Source: Clostridiales bacterium
GTDB lineage: Bacteria > Bacillota > Clostridia > Saccharofermentanales > Saccharofermentanaceae
Reading direction: 5' to 3'
Length of the DNA: 64,000 nucleotides
NCBI GenBank assembly: GCA_017940895.1
Contig: JAGAXM010000040.1
Span: 79,711-143,710 of the forward strand
Below the pieces are notes generated by a model. That model worked only from the letters and a program-made list of their open reading frames with translations. It made no database searches and was not told the DNA's origin. The stretch's first letter is position 1. Each line of letters opens with the position of its first letter. This document shows, one piece after another, positions 1 through 9,266 of this stretch. Both the position numbers and the translations under genes were made by a program.

Positions 1-428
1 AGATCCTGCTTACCGGCTCTTTGGATCATAACGATATGCTTGGTGCCGGACTTATATACGTCTTTGATAATACCCAAGACACCTTTATTGTCATCAGCAA
101 CTTCAAGACCTTTAAGGTCTTCGATAAAGAAACTGTTTTCCTTAAGCGGGACTGCATCCTTACGGTCGATCGAGATAAAACGGCCCTTATAGGACTCAGC
201 CTTATCCCTGTCCTCACAGCCTTCGAACTTAACAAGAACCCTGTCACGGTCGATCCTGGCATTCTTTATAGTAATCGAAGTCTCGTCAGAGATATCCTCC
301 TTGCAAAGGAATACATCCTTAAGCTTAAGAAAACGGCGGGCATCATCCGTCAGAGGAAAGACGGTAACCTCTCCCCTGACGCCGTGCGCCGCCGTTATTT
401 TCCCGATTATCAGACGACTTACTGTCAT
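1..428 (-). CDS. rimM: 16S rRNA processing protein RimM (partial, runs off the left edge)
   Basis: RimM binds ribosomal protein S19 and assists maturation of the 30S head. I translated this frame directly from the minus strand. It opens MTVSRLIIGKITAAHGVRGE, and the GKI-x-x-xHGVRGEV block is the family hallmark. It continues through the RimM N-domain and into the PRC-barrel region (SFFIEDLKGLEV, then the start of GVLGIIKDVY). The ATG at 428 overlaps the khpA stop as ATGA, so the two are translationally coupled. About 142 codons are visible and the last 25-35 residues lie outside the window. The order rpsP-khpA-rimM is the standard Firmicutes arrangement and supports the call. Confidence 0.93.
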   Translation of the reverse strand, partial: MTVSRLIIGKITAAHGVRGEVTVFPLTDDARRFLKLKDVFLCKEDISDETSITIKNARIDRDRVLVKFEGCEDRDKAESYKGRFISIDRKDAVPLKENSFFIEDLKGLEVADDNKGVLGIIKDVYKSGTKHIVMIQRAGKQD

Positions 429-652
429 CCTACGATATCTACTACTACCCTCTTACCGGTCTTCAGATACTTGGCCTTCATGATAGAACGGATAGCCTGA
501 GCTCTCTTGCCGTTCTTACCGATGATCTTACCCATATCTTCAGATGCAACGGAAAGCTCGAAGATGATCGTGTTGCCGCGCTCAGTCTTCTTAACCTTGA
601 CTTCATCAGGATTGCTTACGAGGGACTTAGCCATGTAAGTAAGTAATTCCAT
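425..652 (-). CDS. khpA: KH-domain RNA-binding protein KhpA
   Basis: This small cytoplasmic RNA-binding protein of 75 residues is a single KH domain. The GxxG loop is visible as GKIIGKNGKRAQAI near residues 42-55. The opening MELLTYMAKSLVSNPDEVKV is typical of KhpA (YlqC), which partners KhpB/EloR in Gram-positive bacteria and influences cell elongation and sRNA use. It lies 10 bases downstream of rpsP and overlaps rimM, so it belongs to the ribosome-assembly operon. Length matches the family. Confidence 0.93.
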   Translation of the reverse strand: MELLTYMAKSLVSNPDEVKVKKTERGNTIIFELSVASEDMGKIIGKNGKRAQAIRSIMKAKYLKTGKRVVVDIVG

Positions 653-662
653 TTAGTTCACC

Positions 663-908
663 TCAGATGATTCCCTGCTTCTTAAGAAGATCACGAACTG
701 TATCTGTAGGCTGTGCACCGTTGCCGATCCACTTCTTAGCAGCATCAGCATCAATGTTGACCTGCTTGTCATCATCTGTCATAGGATCATAAGTACCGAT
801 CTCCTCGATGAAACGACCGTTTCTGGGGTATCTGGAATCAGCTACTACTACTCTGTAGAAAGGAGCCTTCTTCTTACCAAGTCTCTTCAAACGAATCTTT
901 ACTGCCAT
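663..908 (-). CDS. rpsP: 30S ribosomal protein S16
   Basis: This is a full-length S16 of 81 residues. The family N-terminus [20 protein letters not shown] is followed by the [22 protein letters not shown] block. S16 is a 30S body assembly protein. A strong GGAGG site lies just before the ATG. The gap to ffh is 65 bases, AT-rich and without a convincing terminator, so it is probably co-transcribed with ylxM-ffh. Confidence 0.97.
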   Translation of the reverse strand: MAVKIRLKRLGKKKAPFYRVVVADSRYPRNGRFIEEIGTYDPMTDDDKQVNIDADAAKKWIGNGAQPTDTVRDLLKKQGII

Positions 909-973
909 TTTTGTTTTCCTCCAAAATTTAATTATTTCTTTTTTATATTGATTTACCCATCGGGTTAGATCAC

Positions 974-2344
974 TTAGAATAATCCGCGCTTACCGAAGCC
1001 GCCGAAGCCGCCTAACTTTCCGCCTGGGAATCCCTTAGGCATCTTGAATCCGCCCTTTGTCATCTGCTTCATAAGCTTGGCACTCTGATCGTACTGCCTG
1101 ATAAGGTTATTTACATCCTGTACAGTAGTACCGGAACCTGCCGCAATCCTCTTTCTTCTTGAAGCATTAAGGATATTGGGATTCTTACGCTCTTTATTGG
1201 TCATGGATCTGATGATGGCGATATTCCTGTTCATGGTTACTTCGCCGTCATCAAGCTGCTCATCGGTTACTTTGCCTGCAACTCCGGGAACGAGTCCGAT
1301 GATATCCTTCATGGAACCCATCTTCTTCATCTGTTCGAACTGGGACAGAAGGTCATTCAGATCGAACTTGTTGCTCATCATCTTATCAAGAGTCTTGGCA
1401 GCCTCTTCCTGATCGATCGTAGCGGATGCCTTCTCGATCAATGACATAACGTCACCCATACCGAGGATTCTGTCTGCCATTCTGTCAGGATGGAATACTT
1501 CGATCTTGTCGATCTTCTCACCTACGCAGATATACTTGATAGGCTTGCCTGTCATCTTTCTGATGGAAAGTGCGGCACCGCCTCTGGCATCACCGTCGAG
1601 CTTCGTCATAATGAAGCCGTCCATACCGATAGCCTCTTCGAAAGCCATAGCAACATTAACAGCTTCCTGACCGATCATAGCATCAACTACGAGGAGCTTC
1701 TCGTCAGGCTTAACAGCCTCGTTGATGGACTTAAGCTCATCCATCATCTCATCATCGACAACGGTACGTCCCGCTGTATCGACGATCAGATAATTACAAA
1801 GCATATACTTTGCTTTATCGATACCTTCTTTGGCGATCTTAACGGCATCCTTCTCTTCGGTATTGATATAGCATTCAATACCTGCGCTGTCGGCAAGAAC
1901 CTTAAGCTGCTCGGCAGCAGCGGGTCTGTGAACGTCAACGGATACAACCATCGGCTTCTTGCCGTCTTTCTTAAGGATATTGGCAAGCTTAACAGCTGTA
2001 GTCGTCTTACCGGCACCCTGAAGACCGTAAAGCATGACAACCGTGAATCCGGTAGAAGAAGCAGCGATCTTCGCATTAACAGATCCCAAAAGCTCGCTTA
2101 ATGATTCATGAACAATCTTTACGATCTGCTGACCGGGAGTAAAGCTGCCTTCGATATCAGCATTAAGGCACTTCTCCTGCATATCCTTAACGAAGTCCTT
2201 GGTTACCTGATAGTTAACGTCAGCTTCGAGCAGAGCCATTCTGATCTGCTTCATCATATCTTTAATATCAGCTTCGGTTACGCGTGCCTTGCCGCGCATG
2301 GAAGCTGTTATATTCTGAAGCTTTGTTGACAGGCTCTCGAACAT
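974..2344 (-). CDS. ffh: Signal recognition particle GTPase Ffh
   Basis: Ffh binds 4.5S/6S SRP RNA and signal sequences and delivers nascent chains to FtsY. The 456-residue protein has the N domain, then the G domain with the P-loop [15 protein letters not shown] near residue 110, DTAGR, and [16 protein letters not shown]-terminal M domain follows, with the RNA-binding helices ([11 protein letters not shown] near 390) and a Met/Gly/Phe-rich tail. It starts 6 bases after the ylxM stop with an AGGAG-type site. Nothing is unusual for the family. Confidence 0.97.
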   Translation of the reverse strand: MFESLSTKLQNITASMRGKARVTEADIKDMMKQIRMALLEADVNYQVTKDFVKDMQEKCLNADIEGSFTPGQQIVKIVHESLSELLGSVNAKIAASSTGFTVVMLYGLQGAGKTTTAVKLANILKKDGKKPMVVSVDVHRPAAAEQLKVLADSAGIECYINTEEKDAVKIAKEGIDKAKYMLCNYLIVDTAGRTVVDDEMMDELKSINEAVKPDEKLLVVDAMIGQEAVNVAMAFEEAIGMDGFIMTKLDGDARGGAALSIRKMTGKPIKYICVGEKIDKIEVFHPDRMADRILGMGDVMSLIEKASATIDQEEAAKTLDKMMSNKFDLNDLLSQFEQMKKMGSMKDIIGLVPGVAGKVTDEQLDDGEVTMNRNIAIIRSMTNKERKNPNILNASRRKRIAAGSGTTVQDVNNLIRQYDQSAKLMKQMTKGGFKMPKGFPGGKLGGFGGFGKRGLF

Positions 2345-2350
2345 GTACCT

Positions 2351-2677
2351 TTACTCCTCTATCTCTTCGGAAAGCTTGGATAATACTTTCCTTGCATCTT
2401 CATATTCTCTTTTATCGATAAGGTCTATCGCCTCTTTAACAGATTCTTTCTGTTCGAGAAATCTTCTTACGAGACCCAACTTCTCTTCGTAGCCTTTAAG
2501 CTGCTTCAATCCGCGCTTGACCGTATCATGGACTCCCTGCCTTGATATCTCCTCCTCTTCGGCGATCTCAGTCAAAGAAAGATCATCATTAAGATACATA
2601 TCAAGTGTGAGTCTCATCTTATCCGTCAGGAGATTACCGTAAAAATCCAGTAAAAGACTGTCTTCAAAGGACTTCAT
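2351..2677 (-). CDS. ylxM: YlxM-family (UPF0122) SRP-associated DNA-binding-like protein
   Basis: This 108-residue protein has a sigma-region-4-like helix-turn-helix: LTEIAEEEEISRQGVHDTVKR lies at roughly residues 35-55. It is preceded by MKSFEDSLLLDFYGNLLTDK, the YlxM signature. In streptococci and bacilli YlxM modulates SRP GTPase activity and is coded directly before ffh, as here. It is the first gene of the operon, with a consensus promoter 30-60 bases upstream. Confidence 0.92.
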   Translation of the reverse strand: MKSFEDSLLLDFYGNLLTDKMRLTLDMYLNDDLSLTEIAEEEEISRQGVHDTVKRGLKQLKGYEEKLGLVRRFLEQKESVKEAIDLIDKREYEDARKVLSKLSEEIEE

Positions 2678-2707
2678 AACACTCCCCCTTCTGATAAGAC
2701 CTTGAGA

Positions 2708-2736
2708 ATAATATTACAATCAGCAAAGCCTGTCAA
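2708..2736 (-). promoter_or_regulatory. sigma-A promoter of the ylxM-ffh-rpsP-khpA-rimM operon
   Basis: Reading the minus strand, TTGACA (2736-2731) and TATTAT (2713-2708) are separated by exactly 17 bases. This is a near-consensus housekeeping promoter. The start site would be about 25 bases before the ylxM GGGGGAG ribosome site. Confidence 0.85.
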
Positions 2737-2760
2737 GCATTTTTACTTGTCAGGCTAATT

Positions 2761-2792
2761 TATAATAAAAAGCCGCGGCATTAACCGCGGCC
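2761..2792 (-). terminator. Rho-independent terminator after the PPi-phosphofructokinase gene
   Basis: On the minus strand a 7-bp G+C-rich stem (GCCGCGG / CCGCGGC, loop of six) is followed at once by TTTTTATTAT. It lies 25 bases after the stop of the minus-strand phosphofructokinase gene and ends that transcript before the ylxM promoter. Confidence 0.9.
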
Positions 2793-2816
2793 CCTGGATG
2801 ATCTTTAATGATCTTA

Positions 2817-4475
2817 TCAGCCCTGCTCGAGTGCGAGTGTAACTGTTGTTCTGTCGCAAACCTCTGAGGGTCCGAAGTACTGAATAGCGCCCGGATATGT
2901 GAAGCATGTCTCAACAGCCCACTTATCTCTGTTAGCCTCGAAGTACTTGAACGGCTTGCCGTCGAGCTCTACGAGAGCCTTGCGGATAACAGGCTTATCA
3001 GCACCGTTTCTTCTCTCGATGTTCATCATCTTTGTGATAGGCATACCGCCTGCAACCCACTCATCAGCCGACTTGGAGATGTTGGAAACCTTGGAGAGGT
3101 AACCTGTGTATCCGTACTGGATGAGCATGAATGCATTGTAACCCAAAGAATAGCAGTAGTCTGCATCGAAGTTTGAAGGGAATGCACATCTGCCCTCGTA
3201 ACCGAAGAAGTGATGGAGCGCAGAGAACTTGCCCTTGTATGTGCCTGCAGCCTTTCTCTTTGCAAGCTCATTCTTAACGAGCTCGGAGAAGAGCTTCTCA
3301 GACTCGATGAGGGAAACCTGAACGTTACCGTGAGGATCTCTCTCGAGGAAGAGCTGCTGCTGGATTCCTACAGGAAGGAGATCAAATACTGCGAAAGCAG
3401 AAGCGGAAAGACCGGACTTGATGAAGTCGTACTTAGCCTGCCAGTCAGGAAGAGCATTGAATGCATCTGTCTTCTCGCCTGCGAGGAGCTCGTTGATCTC
3501 AGCGATGAGAGCGGAGAACTCGGGAACGAACTCTACGATGCCCTCAGGGATGATAGCAACACCGAAGTTCTCTCCGTTAGCTGCTCTCTTCTCTACAGAA
3601 TCGGCAATGTAGTTTGTGATCTGGGAAAGTGACATGCTCTTAGCCTTAACTTCCTCACCGATAAGGCAGATGTTAGGCTGTGTCTCAAGAGCGCACTCGA
3701 GAGCTACGTGAGAAGCGGAACGTCCCATAACCTTGATGAAGTGCCAGTACTTCTTAGCGGAGTTAGCGTCTCTCTCGATGTTACCGATAACCTCGGAGTA
3801 TGTTTTTGTAGCTGTATCGAAACCGAAAGAAGCCTCGATATCCTCGTTCTTAAGGTCACCGTCGATTGTCTTAGGACAGCCGATAACCTGAACGCCGGTG
3901 TTGTTGGCAGCCATGTACTCAGCAAGAGTAGCAGCATTTGTGTTGGAGTCGTCACCGCCGATTATAACGATAGCTGTGAGACCGTTCTTCTTAGCGTTCT
4001 CTGTAACGATAGCGAACTGCTCTTCTGTCTCGAGCTTTGTTCTGCCGGAACCGATGATATCGAAACCGCCTGTATTTCTGTAAGAATCGATGAACTTGTC
4101 ATCAAACTCTACGAAGTCATTCTTAAGAAGTCCGTCAGGACCGCCCTTGAAGCCGAGAAGAACATTGCTCTTGTCAGCAGCCTTCAAAGCGTCATAAAGA
4201 CCTGTGATAACGTTGTGTCCGCCGGGAGCCTGTCCGCCGGAAAGGATAACACCTACAACCTGCTTCTTAGCAACGGAAGTATTCTGTCCTTTCTCGAAAG
4301 TGATCTCCTTCTTACCGTATGTATTAGGGAAAAGAGCCTTGATTTTGTCCTGATCAGCAACACTTGATGTCTCAGCGCCTTCCTTTACGCAGATCTCGGC
4401 AACGCCGTTTCTGAGCATACCGGGAAGCTTAGGCTGATACTCATATCTTGCCTTCTGAAGAGGTGAAATTTCCAT
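2817..4475 (-). CDS. pfp: Diphosphate--fructose-6-phosphate 1-phosphotransferase (long PFP)
   Basis: This cytoplasmic enzyme reversibly phosphorylates fructose 6-phosphate using PPi instead of ATP, which saves ATP in anaerobic glycolysis. The 552-residue length fits the long (plant-beta/spirochaete-like) PFP class. Visible motifs are [13 protein letters not shown] (80-92), [12 protein letters not shown] (173-184) and PKTIDGDL (201-208). The Asp in GGDDS replaces the Gly of ATP-dependent enzymes (GGDGS), a recognised mark of PPi use. The gene is monocistronic: its own terminator lies downstream, and an AAAGGAG site precedes the ATG. A palindrome lies in the intergenic space shared with the divergent PHP gene. 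Confidence 0.95.
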   Translation of the reverse strand: MEISPLQKARYEYQPKLPGMLRNGVAEICVKEGAETSSVADQDKIKALFPNTYGKKEITFEKGQNTSVAKKQVVGVILSGGQAPGGHNVITGLYDALKAADKSNVLLGFKGGPDGLLKNDFVEFDDKFIDSYRNTGGFDIIGSGRTKLETEEQFAIVTENAKKNGLTAIVIIGGDDSNTNAATLAEYMAANNTGVQVIGCPKTIDGDLKNEDIEASFGFDTATKTYSEVIGNIERDANSAKKYWHFIKVMGRSASHVALECALETQPNICLIGEEVKAKSMSLSQITNYIADSVEKRAANGENFGVAIIPEGIVEFVPEFSALIAEINELLAGEKTDAFNALPDWQAKYDFIKSGLSASAFAVFDLLPVGIQQQLFLERDPHGNVQVSLIESEKLFSELVKNELAKRKAAGTYKGKFSALHHFFGYEGRCAFPSNFDADYCYSLGYNAFMLIQYGYTGYLSKVSNISKSADEWVAGGMPITKMMNIERRNGADKPVIRKALVELDGKPFKYFEANRDKWAVETCFTYPGAIQYFGPSEVCDRTTVTLALEQG

Positions 4476-4528
4476 GAGAATAACTCCTTTGTATTAAAAA
4501 TTACCTTAAAATAATAATTAATCGGAGC

Positions 4529-4561
4529 TTAAAAGTAAATGCTTAAACATTTTACTTTTAA
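4529..4561. promoter_or_regulatory. Imperfect palindrome between divergent pfp and PHP genes (possible operator)
   Basis: Two arms, TTAAAAGTAAATG and CATTTTACTTTTAA, are inverted copies with a one-base slip around a 7-base centre. The element lies about 55 bases before the pfp start and about 30 before the PHP start, so it overlaps the expected promoter zone of both. It is too A+T-rich to be a good terminator. A regulator site is the simplest reading, but no protein can be assigned. Confidence 0.45.
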
Positions 4562-4585
4562 TTCAATAAAAAAATGTAATACAAT
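4557..4585 (+). promoter_or_regulatory. Candidate promoter for the PHP gene, -10 box 6 bases before the ATG
   Basis: TACAAT (4580-4585) lies 17 bases after a weak TTTAAT (4557-4562). The ATG at 4592 is only 6 bases beyond the -10 box, and no Shine-Dalgarno sequence fits between. If used, the mRNA would start at or next to the AUG (leaderless). Confidence 0.45.
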
Positions 4586-4591
4586 AATCCC

Positions 4592-5428
4592 ATGTTAGCA
4601 GATTCTCACATGCATACCGCAGTTTTCAGCTCAGACGCATCCCAGACTCCCGAGGAACTCATAAAAAGTGCCAAAGCGCTGGGAATTAAGCATGTTTCGG
4701 TTACGGAACACTTTGATATGGATTATCCCCACAAAGATGAGTGTTTTGTATTCGATCTTGAAGAATACGGTAAGGTTTTCCCTTCTTGGCGTTCATTATC
4801 GGAGAAGGTCGGCGGTCCCGAACTTAATATGGGCATCGAGATCGGCTGGCAGCCTCACCTTAACGACCGGATAATCGGGACGGTTAACGCTCTTCCCTTC
4901 GATACCGTACTGCTTTCGGCACATGTATTCAGGGGTTCGGAGATCTTCTACAGCACCGAGTGCCCCCTTATCCCACGAAAAGAGAGAAATAAAGAGTACA
5001 TCTCTTTGCTTGCAAGGATGGCGCGAGAGCTCGACTGCTACGACATAATCGCTCACTACGACTATATTAACCGCTATATCGAAGATAAAGATTCTGCAGT
5101 CTTCTATAAGGACTGCCCTGAAGAATTCGACGAGCTTTTCGATGTGCTAATAAAAAAGGACAAAGCCCTCGAGATCAACACAAGCTCCATAGATAAGCAG
5201 ATTGTCAAAGGATCCTCTTATATTATGCCTGACCCTGACATAATCAGGCGTTACATATCCATGGGCGGCAAACTTATTACCATCGGCTCTGATGCACATA
5301 AGTCGGACAGGATCGGTCTGCATTTCGAGAAGACGGCAAAGTATCTTAAGTCTTTGGGAGTCTCCGAGGTCTTCTACTACAAGAACAGACAACCGGTTTC
5401 TGATCCGGAGTTTTCAGATTATTTCTGA
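4592..5428 (+). CDS. PHP-domain phosphatase, histidinol-phosphatase (HisJ/HisK) family
   Basis: This 278-residue PHP-fold metal-dependent phosphoesterase probably hydrolyses L-histidinol phosphate in histidine synthesis, but the family has other substrates. Metal-binding motifs are visible in order: DSHMHTAVFSSDA (4-16), TEHFDM, a Glu in MGIEIGWQ, SAHVF, HYDYINRY and the closing GSDAHKSDRIG (near 245). No other his genes are in the window, so the exact substrate is open. No ribosome site precedes the ATG, and a -10-like box lies 6 bases upstream. The gene ends two bases from the stop of the convergent surface-protein gene. Confidence 0.8.
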   Translation: MLADSHMHTAVFSSDASQTPEELIKSAKALGIKHVSVTEHFDMDYPHKDECFVFDLEEYGKVFPSWRSLSEKVGGPELNMGIEIGWQPHLNDRIIGTVNALPFDTVLLSAHVFRGSEIFYSTECPLIPRKERNKEYISLLARMARELDCYDIIAHYDYINRYIEDKDSAVFYKDCPEEFDELFDVLIKKDKALEINTSSIDKQIVKGSSYIMPDPDIIRRYISMGGKLITIGSDAHKSDRIGLHFEKTAKYLKSLGVSEVFYYKNRQPVSDPEFSDYF

Positions 5429-5430
5429 CA

Positions 5431-6339
5431 TCAACCCTCAGGCCAAGGCAAGACATCAATATCTGTTATCTCATGATAAACGATAGAGTCCTGATAGTCC
5501 GGGATAAATCTGTTAAGTTCACTTACACTTCCTGTTCCGATAAAACAGTCATATATATTACCTCGGAAAGTATCGTAAGGAACAATGGAATCATTTGAAG
5601 TCTCAAGATTACAGCAGCCCGAGATAAGAGCACAGTCGTAAGCTACGATCTGACATGTCACCATTCCCGACAGATGTCCGTAATTGGCACAACCGAATAT
5701 CTTTCCCGAGGAGAAATTATCAGCTATACCGCCGCATCTTACCATGGCGTAAAGATCTGCATTGTTATAGCAGTTGATGATCATAGCTTCGTCCGATCCG
5801 TCAGTAGAGGCAAAGGCCCCTACATAGTCGCCGTATATACGTCCGCTCTCGATACCGAGATTCATAACAACGCCGCCCAATTTACCGAACAATCCTACAA
5901 AAGAACAATCCAGATCATTCGCATTGATATAGAGATTACTGATCTTATGGCATCCGCCGTCATATATACCGCTGAACATATATCCGCTGTTCAATTCTCC
6001 GATCGGCTCGAAGCTTCCGTAATTCTGAAGGTCGATATCCGCAGTCTGTCTGAAGTAAATATCATTAAAGCTGTTGCCGTTGTTTACGGCATCGGAGAAC
6101 TTGATAAGATCCTCGGCGCTGTTTATAAGATAAGGATCTTCATAAGTTCCGGATCCCATGAATCCGTAATGATCATTCCATTGTCTGAACACCTGGAAAT
6201 TATTCCATTCATTAACTTTTCCGAAACACCACCATACGATAAGAACGGCAGCCGCGATCCTAATCAGATACCACAGACCCAAAGCAGAGGTCTTCAACAC
6301 TTTACGCCAATCAATAGTCAAGTCTGAACACCTCTTCAT
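5431..6339 (-). CDS. Single-pass surface protein with GLUG-type repeats
   Basis: The protein has about 300 residues and no assigned function. One hydrophobic segment near residues 18-36 (LGLWYLIRIAAAVLIVWWCF) acts as signal anchor. The rest is outside and contains GSGTYEDPYLINSAEDLIKF, the block that opens GLUG-repeat regions of Clostridia surface proteins. Gly/Asn/Asp-rich beta-solenoid-like repeats follow (GIESGRIYGDYVGAF, IFGCANYGHLSGMV). The ATG at 6339 has no ribosome site. A TTG at 6321 has AGAGGTG at good spacing and may be the true start. It overlaps the end of the SGNH-like gene by 11-29 bases, so it is the last member of the O-acylation operon. Confidence 0.7.
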   Translation of the reverse strand: MKRCSDLTIDWRKVLKTSALGLWYLIRIAAAVLIVWWCFGKVNEWNNFQVFRQWNDHYGFMGSGTYEDPYLINSAEDLIKFSDAVNNGNSFNDIYFRQTADIDLQNYGSFEPIGELNSGYMFSGIYDGGCHKISNLYINANDLDCSFVGLFGKLGGVVMNLGIESGRIYGDYVGAFASTDGSDEAMIINCYNNADLYAMVRCGGIADNFSSGKIFGCANYGHLSGMVTCQIVAYDCALISGCCNLETSNDSIVPYDTFRGNIYDCFIGTGSVSELNRFIPDYQDSIVYHEITDIDVLPWPEG

Positions 6340-7771
6340 AAGCTGCCGAAGAATAATCGGCTACAGTCTGGTTATACCGGTCATATACGGTTATATATAC
6401 ACCCGGATGCTCTGTTATAGTCAGGTTCATGTTATCAAAGACCACACCTTCGGAAGTAACAGACAAATGATGATTTCCCTGAAAGTATTCGTAATACAGA
6501 CCGTTCTCATCAGCTTCAAGCGAAACTGATTGACCTCCCCTGATGAGATATCTTCTTTCGTCATTTGCCCTTGAGCATGCAATACCGCACAGATTAAGAT
6601 AAGTCCTCAGATCATCGTCCAGTGTGCTGATATCGTACAGATCGACAAACACATCGTAATCATCCGACAGATCATTAAGTCTTGCAATATACTCATGAAG
6701 ATCCGCAGTCTGAGCAAGTTCGAAGTTAACGACACGCGCCTCACCGTACCTGTAATTCTCAGCCCATGAATCGTAAAGACCTGACTGATCTGAACTTCTG
6801 TCGATCATATCGAAGTTATCGGTAATATAATCACCGAGATATGAAGTGAACTTCCTGTTTCCTCTGAAATTAAGATGACCAATATCACCGAAGTCATAAG
6901 AGAAGTCCAGACCGATATCATCATAATGCTCATTGAAGTCAATGAAATCCACTCCGTATTCTTCCGCGATATCGGCAGCATACAGATAATGAGCTCTGGA
7001 AATATCTTCATATCCCGCATCAGGAGAAACAATTATAAGAAGAGGTATTCCCTGTTCCTGACAGAATTCGATTATCATTCTGTAGTAAACCTCTTCCTTG
7101 TTGGACATCGGAATCGCTTCAACATCTTCGTTTATCTCGGGACGAAGTGCAAATTCCGTCCTTAAATAATCATAGAAGCCCTTCCAGTTTTCTGACCGTA
7201 CATTATCGCCCAGATCTGATGCAATATCGATCATATCCAGTTCGGAATATCTGCTGTGGAACTCTTCAAACAGCAAAGTGTAATCGATCAGGCCGTCGGT
7301 ATCACATACACTCGCTCTAATGGATTCGAGCTTATTCATATTCCAATGCATACCTGATACGTTATTGATTATCATTCCGTGTTCACTGTATTCAGTTGAG
7401 ATGTCACACGCCAGCGCTTCAAGTACAACAAGTCTCGGAGTCTGTGTCTTTACCGCTTCTTTAAGATTGTAATAAGTATTCCAGAAAGGCTGGAGTGAGC
7501 CGCCGAGAACATATGAAGGTATGCCGTACTCGTCCCAAAGGACCCCGGTATTGATATCGATAAAAGCATGCGAGCTTCCGATACACAGAAGATCAATACT
7601 GTTCTCGGGTTGCTCATAGAAGTTCTGCAACATCAGACTTCCGTCATAACTTTTCTTCTTAAACCATACAGCCCATATATCAAGAAGAACGGCAACAACA
7701 AGAACGAACGCCGTAACTCTGACGATGTTCTTAACAGATATCAATCCTTGTTTAACAATCCCCTTCAACAT
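6311..7771 (-). CDS. SGNH/AlgX-like membrane-anchored O-acyl transfer partner of the MBOAT protein
   Basis: The protein has 486 residues. A membrane anchor at about 16-35 precedes an extracellular SGNH-like fold: GSSH (65-68) fits block I with the Ser nucleophile, and DIGH (296-299) fits the DxxH block. This layout is that of DltD/AlgX-type proteins, which receive acyl groups exported by an MBOAT partner and move them to an extracellular polymer. The MBOAT gene is directly upstream. I chose the ATG at 7771, which has AGGAGG three bases before it. The next codon, TTG, would give better spacing and is an alternative. An upstream extension of 30 codons overlaps the MBOAT gene and has no support. 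The C-terminal 120 residues are not recognised. Confidence 0.78.
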   Translation of the reverse strand: MLKGIVKQGLISVKNIVRVTAFVLVVAVLLDIWAVWFKKKSYDGSLMLQNFYEQPENSIDLLCIGSSHAFIDINTGVLWDEYGIPSYVLGGSLQPFWNTYYNLKEAVKTQTPRLVVLEALACDISTEYSEHGMIINNVSGMHWNMNKLESIRASVCDTDGLIDYTLLFEEFHSRYSELDMIDIASDLGDNVRSENWKGFYDYLRTEFALRPEINEDVEAIPMSNKEEVYYRMIIEFCQEQGIPLLIIVSPDAGYEDISRAHYLYAADIAEEYGVDFIDFNEHYDDIGLDFSYDFGDIGHLNFRGNRKFTSYLGDYITDNFDMIDRSSDQSGLYDSWAENYRYGEARVVNFELAQTADLHEYIARLNDLSDDYDVFVDLYDISTLDDDLRTYLNLCGIACSRANDERRYLIRGGQSVSLEADENGLYYEYFQGNHHLSVTSEGVVFDNMNLTITEHPGVYITVYDRYNQTVADYSSAAYEEVFRLDY

Positions 7772-7778
7772 CTTCCTC

Positions 7779-9266
7779 CTAGAACTGCAAATATATAAAG
7801 TTCGCCGCATCAAAAGCGGGACCGTATATACCGAAAGTAAGTATAGCGAATAACAGCACAATAATCACAGTCCATCTGAAATACCACGGTTGCGAGATCA
7901 TGATATCTCCTATCGACTTATCCTTCTTCTTTCTCGCCAGATCCATAACAACAAGTATGATCAGTGCGATGAACAGAACATTGAATTCCTTGCGGTCGAG
8001 TCCGAGATTATAGATACCGTCATTAAACAATACCCACAGATCAGGCTTCGTAAACATTCTGATTATGATCTCATTAGCCGTATGGAAGTCCGTAACTCTG
8101 AAATAAACCCATGCAAGATTTACAAGAGCGAACGTTATCAGCCCCTTAAAGAATCTGTATCCGAAGCTGTCTGTCTTGGCATGAGTCAGCGAATTAAGCT
8201 TGTTACGCGCAGGAAGAGTAATATCATCTGCGACCTGCAAAGCGCCGTGTATGCCGCCCCACAGAATAAAGTTCAAGCCGGCGCCGTGCCACAGTCCGCT
8301 TACAAGGAAAGTGATTATGACATTGAGGTATTTACGGATCTTGGAACACCTGCTTCCGCCCAGAGGAATATAAACATAATCTTTAAGCCATGAGCTTAAA
8401 GATATATGCCATCTTCTCCAGAATTCCTTAACGCTTAAGGAAAGATAAGGTGCATTGAAGTTATCGTATACGTCTATTCCCATCAGCTTGGCGCATCCCA
8501 TAGCGATCGTGGAATAACTCATAAAATCGCAGTAGATCTGGATCGAATAACATACGGATGCGAATATAAGTTCCACCGAACCGTAAAGATAGTAACTTCC
8601 GTACACATTATCGACTATCATGGCGATCCTGTCCGCGATCACCATCTTGGCGAACAGACCCCACACGATAAGGATAATACCGTTACTCATTCTGTCGGCA
8701 TCTAATACTTTTACCTTATGAAGATTCCTAAGCTGCGGTATCAGATGATCGGCTCTCTCGATAGGACCCGACATAATACACGGGAAAAAGCACGTAAACA
8801 GCGCATAATACAAAGGATTCTTCTCCGCATGCACCTTGCCTCTGTACACGTCGAAAAGGTAACCCGTAGACGTAAAGATAAAAAAAGATATTCCCAAAGG
8901 CATCAGCAGATTAAAGCTGCCGGCACCCGGTGCATGAATAAGTTCCATAAAGAAATCGGTGTACTTAAACCAGAAAAGCATACCGAAATCAACAAGCAAA
9001 CCTGCACCAAGAAAGAAGACCCTTAATGCTTTAAGCTTGCCTTTCGACGGTATGACGTCCATAAGTACGCCTGCCGACCATGAGATTATGATCGCTATAA
9101 ACAGATAATTTGATTGTTCGTTCAATGGTTCTTCGACACTCTTGAAGCAATAAAAGAACAAAGAGCTTAAAAGAACCCACCATACGCGAAGCCTCGGCGG
9201 CATCAGATAAAAGACCGCCATAACAACAACGAAGAACAGAGCGAACTGAATTGAATTAAAAAGCAT
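7779..9266 (-). CDS. MBOAT-family membrane O-acyltransferase (AlgI/DltB/PatB type)
   Basis: This integral membrane protein of 495 residues has about ten hydrophobic segments. It carries the MBOAT signature: FWRRWHISLSSWLKDYVYIP (282-301) and the catalytic-His region SGLWHGAGLNFILWGG (323-338, His327). Family members move acyl groups, usually acetyl, across the membrane for O-acylation of polysaccharide, teichoic acid or peptidoglycan. The two genes that follow code for extracellular partners, so together they look like a surface O-acylation module. The start ATG overlaps the nadE stop as TAATG. The acceptor polymer cannot be told from sequence. Confidence 0.9.
   Translation of the reverse strand: MLFNSIQFALFFVVVMAVFYLMPPRLRVWWVLLSSLFFYCFKSVEEPLNEQSNYLFIAIIISWSAGVLMDVIPSKGKLKALRVFFLGAGLLVDFGMLFWFKYTDFFMELIHAPGAGSFNLLMPLGISFFIFTSTGYLFDVYRGKVHAEKNPLYYALFTCFFPCIMSGPIERADHLIPQLRNLHKVKVLDADRMSNGIILIVWGLFAKMVIADRIAMIVDNVYGSYYLYGSVELIFASVCYSIQIYCDFMSYSTIAMGCAKLMGIDVYDNFNAPYLSLSVKEFWRRWHISLSSWLKDYVYIPLGGSRCSKIRKYLNVIITFLVSGLWHGAGLNFILWGGIHGALQVADDITLPARNKLNSLTHAKTDSFGYRFFKGLITFALVNLAWVYFRVTDFHTANEIIIRMFTKPDLWVLFNDGIYNLGLDRKEFNVLFIALIILVVMDLARKKKDKSIGDIMISQPWYFRWTVIIVLLFAILTFGIYGPAFDAANFIYLQF

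Noticed and set aside
1490..2101. Plus-strand open frame of about 200 codons opposite ffh
   Set aside because: It mirrors the conserved Ffh GTPase domain, has a composition expected of an antisense frame and no recognisable domain.
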